From: Nostoc sp. KVJ20
Lineage (GTDB): Bacteria; Cyanobacteriota; Cyanobacteriia; Cyanobacteriales; Nostocaceae
Direction of reading: 5' to 3'
Length of the DNA stretch: 37,217 nucleotides
Assembly: GCF_001712795.1 (NCBI RefSeq)
Contig: NZ_KV757540.1
Span: 1 to 37,217, forward strand
The first letter of the stretch is position 1, and each line of letters starts with the position of its first letter. Of the stretch, positions 1-9,700 are shown piece by piece. The translations under genes and the position numbers were made by a program. Under the pieces are notes generated by a model. The model was not told the DNA's origin, searched no databases, and saw nothing but the letters and a program-made list of their open reading frames with translations.

Positions 1-1
1 C

Positions 2-28
2 TAGTGTGGTAAAACTTACTAGAGAAGA
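2..28 (+). repeat. Left terminal inverted repeat of the insertion sequence
   Basis: This 27-base end matches the inverted right end (1648-1674) except at a few positions: T/C at the fourth and ninth bases and possibly the last bases. The transposase stop codon (19-21, minus strand) lies inside it, which is common in compact insertion sequences. Confidence 0.85.
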
Positions 29-627
29 CGACTCTCTAAATTAGCCAAGTAACCCTTGGGATCTCTGCGAAATCGATATTGTTCAATTCTGGCTTTATGG
101 TGTTTTTTCAGTTGAGAGCGTAATTCGAGCCAAGTATGAATATCAACTTGTGCTAAATCAGATGCGGTAAAAGAATGAAGCTTAGTAGCGATCGCACAGG
201 CAAGTTTGACAGAACCACGAATAACGAGGGATGAGGGGGCAACCTTACGACCAGTACAACGACGTTGATGATGACGTAGCATACCAAAAGCATGTTCTAA
301 GTCATTATTAGTTCTGGGAAAATCTTCAATTTCGTAACAATGAAAAAGTCCAGACCAGTAGTTATGAGTGGTTTTTATAAAGTTATCGATTGCGCTACTA
401 AGTGTACCAGATTTCTGTTTTTGTTGGGACATTTCTGTTAATAGTTCCTGATAACTTTGTTTAACTCCAGCAGCATCAAGACCTATTTTATTATTGAGAA
501 TATTACTAGCTCTATCAACCCACTGATATGCAACTATAACAGGTGAAAATAAAGATGCAGTCGCAGATAATCCCTTAGCTATCAGGTGTTTTAGGTTGAC
601 TAAAGGTGGTGGTAAAGCACTTTTTTT
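19..627 (-). CDS. Transposase, -1 frame part carrying the catalytic glutamate
   Basis: The reading frame is open from the A8 run to the stop at 19-21. Right after the run it reads KSALPPPLVNLKHLIAKG and continues without a stop into the segment that has an ATG at 432. It holds the likely third catalytic residue, E in NNDLEHAFG, followed by the basic RHHQRRCTGRK. A -1 shift on the A run gives one 526-residue protein, a normal transposase length. The ATG at 432 is probably not used as an independent start, because coding similarity to a single protein extends upstream of it. Confidence 0.8.
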   Translation of the reverse strand, partial: KKSALPPPLVNLKHLIAKGLSATASLFSPVIVAYQWVDRASNILNNKIGLDAAGVKQSYQELLTEMSQQKQKSGTLSSAIDNFIKTTHNYWSGLFHCYEIEDFPRTNNDLEHAFGMLRHHQRRCTGRKVAPSSLVIRGSVKLACAIATKLHSFTASDLAQVDIHTWLELRSQLKKHHKARIEQYRFRRDPKGYLANLESRLL

Positions 628-1598
628 TCCATCCGCTCTAAGCTTTGCTCTATCAACGTCAAATTTTCTTGTAACTTTAATCCAGATGCCTCTAATGGTG
701 GATGACCATCATTGGTTATAGAACTACGCACTGCCGAGCAATAATCTTCAATAATAGTTGCCAAATCTTTATCTTCATTGGTAACACTACGTTCAATGTC
801 TCGTAATCCTCTAACTTTTTTTTTCAATTCCTTTTTTGCATGTCTATCCGCCTCATATATGGGTTTAATTGCTTCTTTAAGGTAATGATAATGACATAAA
901 CCATGAGCAATATTAGGTAATGCTACCCTAACAGCTTTGCGAATTGATTGTTGCCCATCACTAACAACTCCATCAATTGGTACATTTAGGGTATTAGTTA
1001 CTTCTAACAATAACGCCACTAAATCTTCGTTTCTTGATGATAATAAGGTTTTAGCAAGTATTATTTCTCCTGATAAGCAATCTCGAATTACCCATAATAC
1101 TTCATGTCCAATTTCTGGCTGCATTCCATCGATCGCTAATATTACCCGTCCTTGATTAGCCACTATTGCTTTTAACCTTTTATGATCTTTTAGCCATAAA
1201 GAAAGTAACTCGTCATATCTGTCAATTAGGTGCGTGACCGTTCGTTGACTGATACATATACCCTTTAATTCAAGGTGAGTGTGTATTTGAGGAACACTTC
1301 TATGTTCCTGGTAGCGTAATGCTCCTATATAAGCAATCACATCCAAACCAAATTCGCTCTGTGGTAGAGCAAGTGACCCTTCTTGCTCTGGGCGATATGC
1401 TTTTTTATACCGCAGACATGACTTATTTCGACATCGACGAATTTTTAGCTGTAGTTCTACTACCCCCTTTAACGTTCTTATATGTCGAGGATTATTATAT
1501 TCATTCCACATTGCTTGACCGCACGAGGGGCATTTTTTTTGAACACAATCGAGTACTTCAAACGATGTTGCCTCTGGTTTTAAACTTTTTCTTGCCAA
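600..1598 (-). CDS. Transposase, zero-frame part (DDE type)
   Basis: The N-terminal 332 residues of the transposase. A zinc-finger-like head (CPSCG at about residues 23-27, then CRNKSC at 55-60) is followed by a helical DNA-binding region and the first catalytic aspartates: one in the ILAIDG strand at about residue 155 and one in VVSDGQQ at about 213. The frame stops shortly after an A8 run (T8 at 621-628 on the plus strand). The third acidic residue lies in the downstream frame, so this part alone is not a full DDE enzyme. The only plausible start is TTG at 1598, because a stop lies just upstream at 1611-1613. Confidence 0.85.
   Translation of the reverse strand: MARKSLKPEATSFEVLDCVQKKCPSCGQAMWNEYNNPRHIRTLKGVVELQLKIRRCRNKSCLRYKKAYRPEQEGSLALPQSEFGLDVIAYIGALRYQEHRSVPQIHTHLELKGICISQRTVTHLIDRYDELLSLWLKDHKRLKAIVANQGRVILAIDGMQPEIGHEVLWVIRDCLSGEIILAKTLLSSRNEDLVALLLEVTNTLNVPIDGVVSDGQQSIRKAVRVALPNIAHGLCHYHYLKEAIKPIYEADRHAKKELKKKVRGLRDIERSVTNEDKDLATIIEDYCSAVRSSITNDGHPPLEASGLKLQENLTLIEQSLERMEKKVLYHHL
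621..628 (-). other. A8 slippage site for -1 frameshift
   Basis: On the minus strand the codons read GAA AAA AAA GTG. The heptamer A AAA AAA lies in the correct phase for -1 tandem slippage, giving AAA AAA AGT and entry into the downstream open frame. Transcriptional slippage, with an extra A in the mRNA, would give the same protein. A plain mutation in a homopolymer is the alternative. Confidence 0.75.
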
Positions 1599-1647
1599 GT
1601 TTTTGCACCATTATTTCGCTACAAGGTCAAGATTACAGGATTTACGC

Positions 1648-1674
1648 TCTTCTCTAGTAAGTTTTGCCACGCTA
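1648..1674 (-). repeat. Right terminal inverted repeat of the insertion sequence
   Basis: Reverse complement of the left end with few mismatches. It directly abuts the sigma-factor coding remnant. The exact outer limit is uncertain by a few bases because CTAG is present at both ends and is itself a palindrome. Confidence 0.8.
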
Positions 1675-2237
1675 GCTACAAACTATCAACCTATGTTTAT
1701 TGGTGGATTACCCAGTCAATAACACGGGCTGTAGCAGATAAGTCTCGCACTATCCGCTTGCCAATCCATATCAATGAAAAGTTAAACAAAATCAGAAGAA
1801 TACAGCAGCAACTGTCTCAATCGTTGGGTCGGACTCCAGTTGTAGCAGAAATTGCCGAATCATTAAATCTGTCGCCAAGCCAAATAAGAGATTACCTTCA
1901 GGTTTCTAAGTCTCCAGTCTCACTCGAAATGCGAGTGGGAGATGAGGGTGAAACTGAACTAGCCGATATTTTGCCGATGGATGGCATTTCTCTAGATGAG
2001 CAAATAACTTTTGAGTCTCTACAGCAAGACTTGAGCAAGTTGCTGGCATTGCTTAAGCCAAGGCAACGAGAAATATTGACTTTACGTTTTGGATTGTCAG
2101 ATAATCAGCAGTTGACTTTGAGTCAAGTTGCGAAACGTCTAAACCTAAGTCGAGAAACAATTCGCAAAACTGAACATCTTGCTCTCTCTGTTTTGCGCTC
2201 TCATCAAAACAAGATCAAAGACTATCTTCTTAATTAG
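1675..2237 (+). pseudogene. C-terminal half of a group 2 sigma-70 factor, cut by the insertion sequence
   Basis: The frame YKLSTYVYWWITQSITRA begins immediately at the right end of the insertion sequence. It aligns through to the end with the intact sigma factor at 12549-13499, covering the end of region 2, region 3 and region 4. The region 2 N-terminal half is missing and must lie left of the window if it survives. The region 4.2 helix is divergent: it has SRETIRKTEH where the intact gene has SRERVRQIQQ, so the protein may have been drifting before or after the insertion. An internal ATG at 1758 could give a truncated product, but this would lack the core-binding and -10-binding regions. Confidence 0.9.
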
Positions 2238-2492
2238 GACTAAAGGTTGTTTGATTCTAGTTTCATTTATATAAGTCGAACTCACTACTCCAAAGATTGA
2301 GAACAAACCGCCACTACTAGTAAAGATGCCTTTAATTGCCTCTGTCTGGTTGCGATCGCGTACCTGCCATGAATTGGTGGCATAGCCTCTGCTTAATCCC
2401 CGGCGAAAAACCTCACTGTTTCAATCAAATGAAGCATGAATATATTGATACTAGAAACTATCCTTATAAATAGAACACCGAAGAAAGAACCG

Positions 2493-2741
2493 ATGCCCAG
2501 CAAAACTATTGAAGTCCGAGAGTACACCGTCAGAGCGCACAAGCGGGAAATTCACACTCGCGTTTTCAACTTCGTATGTAAGCAGTGTGAACAACCCACC
2601 CAAAGAGAAACTTTTGGGGTTCGACCGCTCTACTGTGAGCAATGCCGTCCGCCACAAGCACCTAAGAAATCAGTAGTTCCTCTCAAGAAGAGAAAACCTA
2701 GAGCTATGACTTACAAGAGTGATGTCAATTTGACAAAATAA
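2493..2741 (+). CDS. Small zinc-ribbon protein
   Basis: 82 residues from the chosen ATG at 2493; an upstream in-frame ATG at 2436 would add 19 residues that do not resemble the rest. A CKQC pair and a CEQC pair 17 residues later form a likely treble-clef or zinc-ribbon site, and the C-terminal third is rich in Lys, Arg and Pro. Short basic zinc-ribbon proteins of this kind often bind nucleic acid or act with a partner, but no function is known to me. The next gene starts one base after its stop, which suggests joint translation. Confidence 0.65.
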   Translation: MPSKTIEVREYTVRAHKREIHTRVFNFVCKQCEQPTQRETFGVRPLYCEQCRPPQAPKKSVVPLKKRKPRAMTYKSDVNLTK

Positions 2742-2742
2742 T

Positions 2743-3177
2743 TTGAGAACACTTTTAGAGCAAACAAGATGCCTTCTAAGTAGTTATTCTAAAAGCATCT
2801 TGGACTCGACATGTGGTGAAGCCGACGAGCCACCAGCGCCAACATCAAAAGAGATAGAGACACAACAAGAAACTTTAGAGAAATCCCTCTTGTGGTCAGA
2901 AATTTTAATGTTGCCGAAATATCAATCTCTCAACCGCACAGAAGCGATCCTAAAGGTATTGCAAAAACACAGTGGTACTGTATGTCACATGGATTTTGTG
3001 GTGCAATGGCTCTATGGTGATTTAGAACCAGATATTTTCAAACTAGTAAAGGGCAGAGTTCAATCTACATTAACTTATGGCAGAGAAAGCGGTAAATGGT
3101 CGCTTGTTCCTGGTAAACCAGGTTCTTTTACCCTAGATTTAAAATTGCTTAACTCGAATCGTAACTCGTTGACCTAA
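2743..3177 (+). CDS. HARE-HTH-like winged-helix protein
   Basis: 144 residues from a TTG start lying 1 base beyond the preceding stop. The first 45 residues look disordered. The segment LNRTEAILKVLQKHSGTV (about residues 64-81), followed by a helix ending in WLYGDL and the wing-like RVQSTLTYGRESGKWSLVPG, resembles the HARE-HTH fold found in factors linked to DNA modification and chromatin. Its own start is uncertain. It probably forms a two-gene unit with the zinc-ribbon gene. The fold assignment is by motif only. Confidence 0.65.
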   Translation: MRTLLEQTRCLLSSYSKSILDSTCGEADEPPAPTSKEIETQQETLEKSLLWSEILMLPKYQSLNRTEAILKVLQKHSGTVCHMDFVVQWLYGDLEPDIFKLVKGRVQSTLTYGRESGKWSLVPGKPGSFTLDLKLLNSNRNSLT

Positions 3178-3221
3178 GCTAACCGACAGGATTCCACAAC
3201 GGCTGATGCACAATGCAAATG

Positions 3222-4250
3222 TCATACCATTTGCCATGTCATTTCCTGCCCCGCCCCCAAAGGTACAAGCCCAGATTCCATAAATGGAACTTCATCAGGA
3301 ACGCGCCAAGTCGTTTTGGACAAGGTAATTCGCTCGGTATTACGCGGCAGTTGATAAAAATCTGGGCCATAGAAGCTAGCGAACCCCTCCAGTTTATCCA
3401 GGGCTTTCACGCTTTCAAATGCTTCGGCATACAACTCAAGGGCGTGCAGAGCCGAAAAGCATCCCGCGCAGCCACAGGAACTTTCTTTGCTGGTGCGGGT
3501 ATGGGGAGCGCTATCGGTACCTAGAAAAAACTTCGGATTCCCCGATGTTGCCGCTTGCAACAAAGCCTGACGATGCTCCTCCCGTTTCAAAATGGGCAGG
3601 CAATAAAAATGGGGGCGAAGGCCGCCTTTGAACAGGGCATTACGGTTAAATAACAAATGTTGTGGCGTAATTGTTGCCGCGATGGTGTTGGCAGACAGGA
3701 CATACTGCACCGCATCGGAGGTGGTGATATGCTCAAGCACCACCCGCAGGTTGGGAAATCGCTGCTTGAGGGGGATTAAATGTCGCTCGATAAACACCTT
3801 CTCGCGATCAAATGTATCAACATCGTTATCGGTCACTTCCCCGTGCAGTAATAACGGCATGTCCACCTGCTGCATCGCTTCAAAGACGCGATCACCCTTC
3901 CGAATATCCGTCACACCGGAGTCTGAGTTGGTCGTTGCACCGGCTGGGTAGTACTTGACTGCTTTGATAAACTGGGATTCTTTCGCCCGGAGAATGTCGT
4001 AGGGGCTGGTGTTGTCGGTGAGGTAGAGCGCCATCAATGGCTCAAACTGTTGTCCCTCTGGAATGGCGGCGAGGATGCGATCGCGATAGCAAGCCGCATC
4101 TGCCACCGAGCGGATAGGGGGCTTCAAGTTCGGCATGATGATCGCGCGGGCAAACTGACGCACCGTGTAGGGCAGAACCGCTTTCAGTGCTGCACCGTCG
4201 CGGAGATGCAGATGCCAATCGTCAGGTCGGGTAATGGTAAGCTTTTGCAT
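3222..4250 (-). CDS. pyrC: Dihydroorotase, class II
   Basis: Catalyses reversible cyclisation of carbamoyl-aspartate to dihydroorotate in pyrimidine synthesis; cytosolic, zinc dependent. The 342 residues match the class II (E. coli-type) enzyme along the whole length: HLHLRD metal ligands at residues 13-18, the lysine that is carbamylated in [12 protein letters not shown], metal-binding histidines in LLLHGEV and EHITTSDA, and catalytic Asp in [21 protein letters not shown] signature residues are also present ([12 protein letters not shown]). Start at ATG 4250 gives the family's usual N terminus; the ATG at 4283 adds 11 residues. The gene is visibly richer in G and C than its neighbours and faces no pyrimidine genes, suggesting acquisition by transfer. 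Confidence 0.95.
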   Translation of the reverse strand: MQKLTITRPDDWHLHLRDGAALKAVLPYTVRQFARAIIMPNLKPPIRSVADAACYRDRILAAIPEGQQFEPLMALYLTDNTSPYDILRAKESQFIKAVKYYPAGATTNSDSGVTDIRKGDRVFEAMQQVDMPLLLHGEVTDNDVDTFDREKVFIERHLIPLKQRFPNLRVVLEHITTSDAVQYVLSANTIAATITPQHLLFNRNALFKGGLRPHFYCLPILKREEHRQALLQAATSGNPKFFLGTDSAPHTRTSKESSCGCAGCFSALHALELYAEAFESVKALDKLEGFASFYGPDFYQLPRNTERITLSKTTWRVPDEVPFMESGLVPLGAGQEMTWQMV

Positions 4251-4281
4251 CCTTTCATTATAAAACGGCAACAAGGGCCTC

Positions 4282-4953
4282 ATGAAAATAGGGGCGATCG
4301 CTATCTATGATACTGCACTCAAGTTTGCTCCTAATGACCTCAAAACCCTTGCGCTTAAGGGTTTTGCTCTCGAAAAGCTGTCCGAGCTACAGTTATCTCA
4401 ACAGCAGTATACAGAGGCTATTAAGGCTTTAAAGCAAGCGATCGCCTATGATAGTGCCTTTTCTCGATACCACAGTGATGCAATTGATATCAGTTATCAC
4501 GGAATGATTATTGAAAGATTAGCTGAACTATACTTAACCAACAAGCAGTATACAGAAGCATTCGCAAGTTATCAACAAGCACTTGCTACTTATGAAACTG
4601 CCATTCAACTTGCTCCCGTTGACTTTTGCAATCACGGGCTCAAAGCTGGTGCATTAGCATCTGTGGCTGATTTGCATTGCAGCTTGTCACAATACACCCA
4701 AGCAGTTGCTTACTATCAACAGGCGATCGCTTGCTATAATACCTCACTTGAAATTAAACCTCTCAAAGCTAATGAATTCGATAAAGCTCGCGTGTTGTAA
4801 AGATAGGGTAACTGTTTTCAACAATTATCTCGAAACTCACAAGCACTTGAGTGTTACCAAACAGCACTTGAGATTTTACGCGAATTACCACCAACTGATA
4901 GGCATATTCTCTCTTTGGAAGAACAGATACAAAAACTTAGTCAACAGTCTTAA
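4282..4953 (+). pseudogene. TPR-repeat protein gene with two in-frame stops
   Basis: Encodes tandem tetratricopeptide repeats: blocks such as LSQQQYTEAIKALKQAIAYD, LTNKQYTEAFASYQQALATY and LSQYTQAVAYYQQAIACY are clear. The frame hits TAA at 4798-4800 and TAG two codons later, then continues in the same frame as another repeat (NCFQQLSRNSQALECYQTAL) and ends at 4953. Changing TAA to TAT and TAG to TTG would restore the repeat register YRLGNCF. The 5' end is also abrupt: the first repeat is incomplete and its start overlaps the dihydroorotase gene's alternative start. So it is a truncated, decayed gene; a 172-residue product up to 4800 could still be made. Confidence 0.8.
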
Positions 4954-5258
4954 TAAACTCTCTTTATAACTGTTAATTGATTCTGTTTTTAGTCACTATA
5001 TTGAGCGCATATTTACCCTTAATGACATTAATTTGGCACAGCGAAAAATTAAAAGTCACTGTAAATTTGACTTCATAATAACTATATCAGGCACGCTTGG
5101 CAACAATCTTCATCCACTGAATTTGAAGAATTTTCTTGTTTATGTAACGAGCGTTAGTTTTGGCATAGCCAAAAGGAGGGCGAGAAGATACTCAAACGAG
5201 TATGGGAACATTAGGAGAATACCGCCATACTGGACGTATTCTGGTTTAATCGCTGATT
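4954..5258. other. Gene-free stretch
   Basis: About 300 bases with short open frames on the plus strand, the longest being the 81-codon frame 5033-5278. That frame has low-quality composition and overlaps the end of the leftward gene at 5259, so I do not call it. A minor frame near 5202 reads MGTLGEYRHTGRILV then stops. No RNA gene or convincing terminator was seen. Confidence 0.5.
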
Positions 5259-5861
5259 TTAAAAGTCATTATCAGTAAAGGGAATGATGGAGGGTAAAAA
5301 CCTTTGAGTAGATGGGTAAAATTCTAATCTTGCTGGATAATTATCTGTTTGTGATACTTCTAATTCAATTGGTTGCTGATTTTTATCATCAAAGAGTAAC
5401 TGCATTTGATAATCTGTCCAGAATTGCTCACCTAGCTCATCTTCTAAATCAAAAAGCTGTTCTTCATCACCCCAAATATCTGACCAAAGGACTATCCGAT
5501 TAGCACGAAACTGATTTTGACCTTTGACATCTGTGATCACAAAATATACTTCGACATTTAAATTAAACCCAAACTCATCAAGCTCTGTCTCTTGTATCGC
5601 ACAGTTAACCACAATTAAGCTATCAGGGTTAACATTCACTACCTGCTGTTGGCGCTGTAACATTTCTTGAAATACCAAATCAGGTAGCAGTTTTGAACTC
5701 TCTTCGAGTACAAGTTTTTGAGTTTCTGGTGAATAGCGAGTTTTTAATTCTTGGGTTATTAGATTTAAGATATCACCAGTGGCTAAATTGACAATTATCT
5801 TTTTATTTGTGGAATTAAGGAAACATCCATGATTAAGTAAATTATGTTTTTTAGCTGCCAT
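5259..5861 (-). CDS. Hypothetical protein, 200 residues
   Basis: I do not recognise the family. The protein is acidic in its C-terminal half, with alternating beta-strand-like segments (SLIVVNCAIQET, FNLNVEVYFVITDV, ANRIVLWSDIWG) and no membrane segment or signal peptide. The start ATG at 5861 gives an N terminus MAAKKHNLLNHG. It stands alone between two broken genes on the other strand. The reading frame is long and the composition looks protein-like, so it is probably real. Confidence 0.7.
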   Translation of the reverse strand: MAAKKHNLLNHGCFLNSTNKKIIVNLATGDILNLITQELKTRYSPETQKLVLEESSKLLPDLVFQEMLQRQQQVVNVNPDSLIVVNCAIQETELDEFGFNLNVEVYFVITDVKGQNQFRANRIVLWSDIWGDEEQLFDLEDELGEQFWTDYQMQLLFDDKNQQPIELEVSQTDNYPARLEFYPSTQRFLPSIIPFTDNDF

Positions 5862-6272
5862 GATTCTTTAAAAACCTTCTCTGCTTGAGTGATATCCTGA
5901 TTTATCAAATAGCCTATCGTAGCAAGGCAATGACGATTGACAAGCTTTTTATTCTACTCCTTGTATCAATCGTTATTGTAATTGAGTGTAGCGTTTTGAT
6001 TGACTTTGTTCCACGCACGGCAGCAGGATTTGTCAACGCCCGTTAGCGGTGATGAGAGGTTTTACTTGTAATGAGGATGTAGCGATATCGTTTGTGGCAG
6101 ATACACCTCGCAAGCAATAGTTTATTGGTCTAATACCAAGCTTGGGTGTAAATCACGCCATCCATTCAGTCCACTGTGGCGCATCTGTCACCAATTGAGC
6201 AAATTTGTTAGGGCAAGCATCTTCAAACTCTAGCATCATGCCGCAACTTCAGGCGTAACCCCTTCCATCCTT
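5862..6272. other. Stretch without a supported gene
   Basis: Contains no clear gene or RNA. On the minus strand a short open segment at about 6151-6237 reads MLEFEDACPNKFAQLV and ends after 28 codons; it looks like a gene scrap but I cannot assign it. On the plus strand the frame of the following pseudogene is open from 6234 but its first residues look unrelated to the family. Confidence 0.5.
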
Positions 6273-6734
6273 GAGCTTCTTGTGTTTCGAGACTATGGTA
6301 AGATTCAAGACTATGCAGGAGAAACTTGGTTAATGCTCAAACAGGATTTACTGCAAACACTGCAAAATCAGCCAGATTGGGGAATACGAGAAGCTCAAGT
6401 CGATATTTTCCTCCATGAAGGATTAATTGATGATGCAACTAAAACAGTAGAGAGAGATACTTACTATGATTCCAAACTGGTTCATCGAGTCATGGATGTA
6501 GCAGTTTCCCATCGTGCAGATTGGGTAATTGATAACGTTCGCAGACGGGCAGAACCAATTATGGAACAAGGAAAAGCTGATTGTTATGACGCTGTGATTA
6601 ATTGGCTAAAAAAAGTCAAAACTGCTTATATTCAACTAAGGCAAAAAGCTGAATAGTCTGCTTATCGCTCACAACTAGAAGCGACTTATGGACGGAAACG
6701 TAAATTAATAGAATTATTTAAAGAACTGAATTAA
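6273..6734 (+). pseudogene. C-terminal remnant of a SWIM zinc-finger-type gene
   Basis: The frame reads VFRDYGKIQDYAGETW and then helical sequence as in the C-terminal tail of the cyanobacterial SWIM-domain proteins usually encoded just before a SNF2 ATPase. The zinc-finger part itself is absent. A TAG at 6654-6656 interrupts the frame; the next codons, SAYRSQLEATYGRKRKL..., continue the same protein to the TAA at 6732-6734, so a TGG to TAG change (KAEW to KAE-stop) is likely. The gene is therefore both 5'-truncated and stopped. The following SNF2 gene starts 4 bases downstream. The SWIM assignment rests on recalled gene neighbourhood and tail similarity. Confidence 0.65.
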
Positions 6735-6738
6735 TAGT

Positions 6739-9700
6739 ATGATTAATTTGGCTAATGATACCACAAAACTACAAACAAAACTCGCCCATATATACTTCGA
6801 GTTACATCCTTCCTTACAAAAAATTATTCAGTTATTTTCGGTAATTTATGCACCGATAGACAAAAATTCATTTGTAAGTTGTCTTAGTAAAACTGGCGCT
6901 TTAGATGAAAGCAATAAACCTTGGGGTACTAAAACCCTTAGCCCCCAGATTGATAAATTGTTAAAAGCAGGTTTATTAGTACAGTCAAGTAGATCGGGTT
7001 CTGAATGTCATCCGTTACTCACAGAGATTGCTACTCGTCATGCTGTACAAACCGGACAGTTTGAAATCCTCGTCACAGCAGTAGAGGAAAAGCTACCCAT
7101 ACGTACTCACTGGAACAGGGATTCTCGGATATTCTACAACTTACGCCAGTGTATCAGAGAAATCCGCATTGGTATTTATCGCCAAGACCTTAGTTTTATT
7201 AATCAGCAAATTGAAGATTATCAGAAGTACGCTGATAGTGAAGAAAAAATAGTAATAGAAAATATCTTTGAACAGATATACAATAATCCATTTGATGCAG
7301 ATTGGTTTAAGACCCTACCAATTGGATTATATGAAAGTGGTATATCCAGTATCCTCTTCAATTCAGCCTTAAAATTATCTGCTTCTGAAGATGCGTTGAC
7401 GCTGCTAGAGGAAGAATGCTCTACACCTGGAAGACATTGCTCGGATTATCTACATCTGATTTTGACAGAACAACTGTTGTTACAGGGTTGTACCCAAGAA
7501 GCACAAGAAAGTCTGGAGCGTATATCAAACGAATATCAAAATAACGCTGCTATCTTTTGGGGTTGGTTAAGTTTCCTGCGGGGTGATAATGAACAAGCCA
7601 TAAAATATTATAAAGATGCCCTGAAAGCCATCAAAAAGGCTACAGGCAAACGGCAAATATATTTTAATACAATGGGGGGCTTATTTTTTATCCTCGCACT
7701 GTTAAAAGATGGTTCAGTACAACACCTCAAAGAAGCAGAGGAGTACACCAGTTTGATGTCCCGTCAAGGGGATCATTGGCTCAGGTTCACTTATGGCAGG
7801 CTGAATATGGTACTGCAAGTCCACCTTGGTGATATTACTCAAAAACAATTTGTAGTTAGCGGTCATATTTCTTCAGTAGAAGAAGAAAATAGCTTACAAA
7901 CATTGTTTTGTTCACTATGCCTTTACTGGATGGATGCAGAAAGTGCTAAAAAACGCTTACCTAATTTACTAGAACCACTATATCAGCGATCGCTTGCCTC
8001 TGGTTATCACTGGTTGGCAATGGAAACCGCAGAACTCCTATCCAGGCTAAAACCAAGTAGTAACTATAAACAACTTGCTCTCGCACTGCGAGAAGATAGC
8101 AATATCCAAACCATCGTAGACTTAATTCGACCCCAAGAAGCTTGGGAAATGTGCCTCAATGCGCTGGCAAATCTCCAATCAAGACCACAAACATCCCTAA
8201 AACCAGAATCAGAACTGCGTTTAGCATGGTTCATCACCTTCTATCCCAGCAGATGTGTCTTACAACCACGAGAACAAAAAGTTAATGCCAAAGGAGAATG
8301 GAGTAAAGGTCGCCCCATAGCCCTCAAACGTCTGAATAGTGGATTATCTGAGTTTGATTACATCACACCCCAAGATATGCGGGTATGTAGTTGTATTGAG
8401 ATATATAGTGAAGGCTATTACGGCAAAGTTGATTATACCTTCGGTGAAAAAGCCATCTCTGCTTTAATTGGACACCCGTTGGTTTTTTGGGAAGATACAC
8501 CTACTATCCGTGTAGAAATTGTCAAAGGAGAACCGGAACTACTGGTTAAAAAAGGGAAACTTGATCGTCTCACCTTGGAATTTTCTCCCAAATTACCAGA
8601 ATCACAAAATATTCTGCATATCAAAGAAACCCCAACCCGCATCAAAGTCATTGAAATTACTGCTGAACACAGACGCATTGCGGAGATTATTGGTAAAGAT
8701 AATAAATTAAATGTACCTGCCTTCGCCGAAAAGCAAGTTTTGGCAGCGATTAATGCTGTCTCTAGTATCGTCACCGTACATTCTGATATTGGTGGCGGCT
8801 CAGAAGGAGCAGAAGAAGTACCCGCCCAGACTCTACCCCATATTCACCTTTTACCTGCCAATACCGGATTGAAAATCAGCTTTTTGTCGCGCCCCTTTGC
8901 CCAAGGTGGTCCCTACTACCGTCCTGGTACAGGTGGTGAAACTGTAATTGCCGAGATTGACGGTAAACGTCTCCAAACCAGACGAAATCTACCCCAAGAG
9001 AAACAGCTTGCTAAAGCTGCCATAAAAGCCTGTCCCACCTTGACGCGAACTGAAGAACAAGATGGTGAATGGGTTATAGCTGACCCAGAGGACTGTTTAG
9101 AATTGCTGCTAGAACTGCAAACGCTGGGAAATAACGTAGTCATTGAATGGCCACAAGGAGAAAAACTGCGTGTTAGCCACAATGCGGACTTGAAAGACTT
9201 TAATTTATCAATTCAACGTCAGCAAGACTGGTTTGCAGCAACTGGGGAGTTGAAATTGAATAACGACCTAGTGCTGGATATGCAGCAACTACTAGAACTA
9301 TTAGAGAAAACCCCCAGCCGTTTTATCCCCCTTGGTAATGGTCAATTTCTGGCTTTAACTCAAGCTTTTCGGAAACGCCTCGACGAATTACGGATGTTTT
9401 CGGAAAAGCATAGTAAAGGTATTCGTTTTCACCCCTTGGCAACATTAGGGTTAGAAGATTTTGTCGATGAGGTAGGTAAGGTAAAAGCAGATAAACATTG
9501 GAAGGCACATAGAGAGCGGCTTAAGGAGGTGCAAAACCTCCAGCCGGAACTGCCATCTACACTTCTTGCAGAACTACGTGACTACCAGATGGAGGGTTTT
9601 TGTTGGCTGGCGCGGCTAGCACATTGGGGTGTGGGTGCTTGTTTAGCAGACCAAATGGGACTCGGTAAGACCTTGCAGGCATTGGCTGTCATTCTCAGAA

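Larger units (their letters stand above)
2..1674 (-). mobile_element. Insertion sequence with frameshifted two-ORF transposase
   Basis: A complete insertion sequence about 1.67 kb long. Near-identical inverted ends bracket one leftward transposase gene read in two frames. The left end reads TAGTGTGGTAAAACTTACTA and the right end, on the opposite strand, TAGCGTGGCAAAACTTACTA; the match continues through GAGAAGA. The element sits inside a sigma-factor gene whose reading frame resumes at 1675. Only one base of left flank is present, so a target duplication cannot be tested; that base (C) is compatible with a duplicated GCTAC. I do not assign the IS family. Confidence 0.85.

Noticed and set aside
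3222..4250. Dihydroorotase as part of a pyrimidine operon
   Set aside because: No other pyrimidine genes lie on either side; only this gene is present.
4706..4969. 87-codon plus-strand frame
   Set aside because: It is an out-of-phase shadow of the TPR gene; the true TPR frame explains the sequence better.
5033..5278. 81-codon open frame on the plus strand
   Set aside because: No family resemblance, overlaps the end of the leftward gene 5259-5861, and no ribosome binding site was evident.
5862..6272. tRNA gene in the spacer
   Set aside because: No cloverleaf or conserved TPsiC/anticodon pattern found on reading; likewise none in the other gaps.
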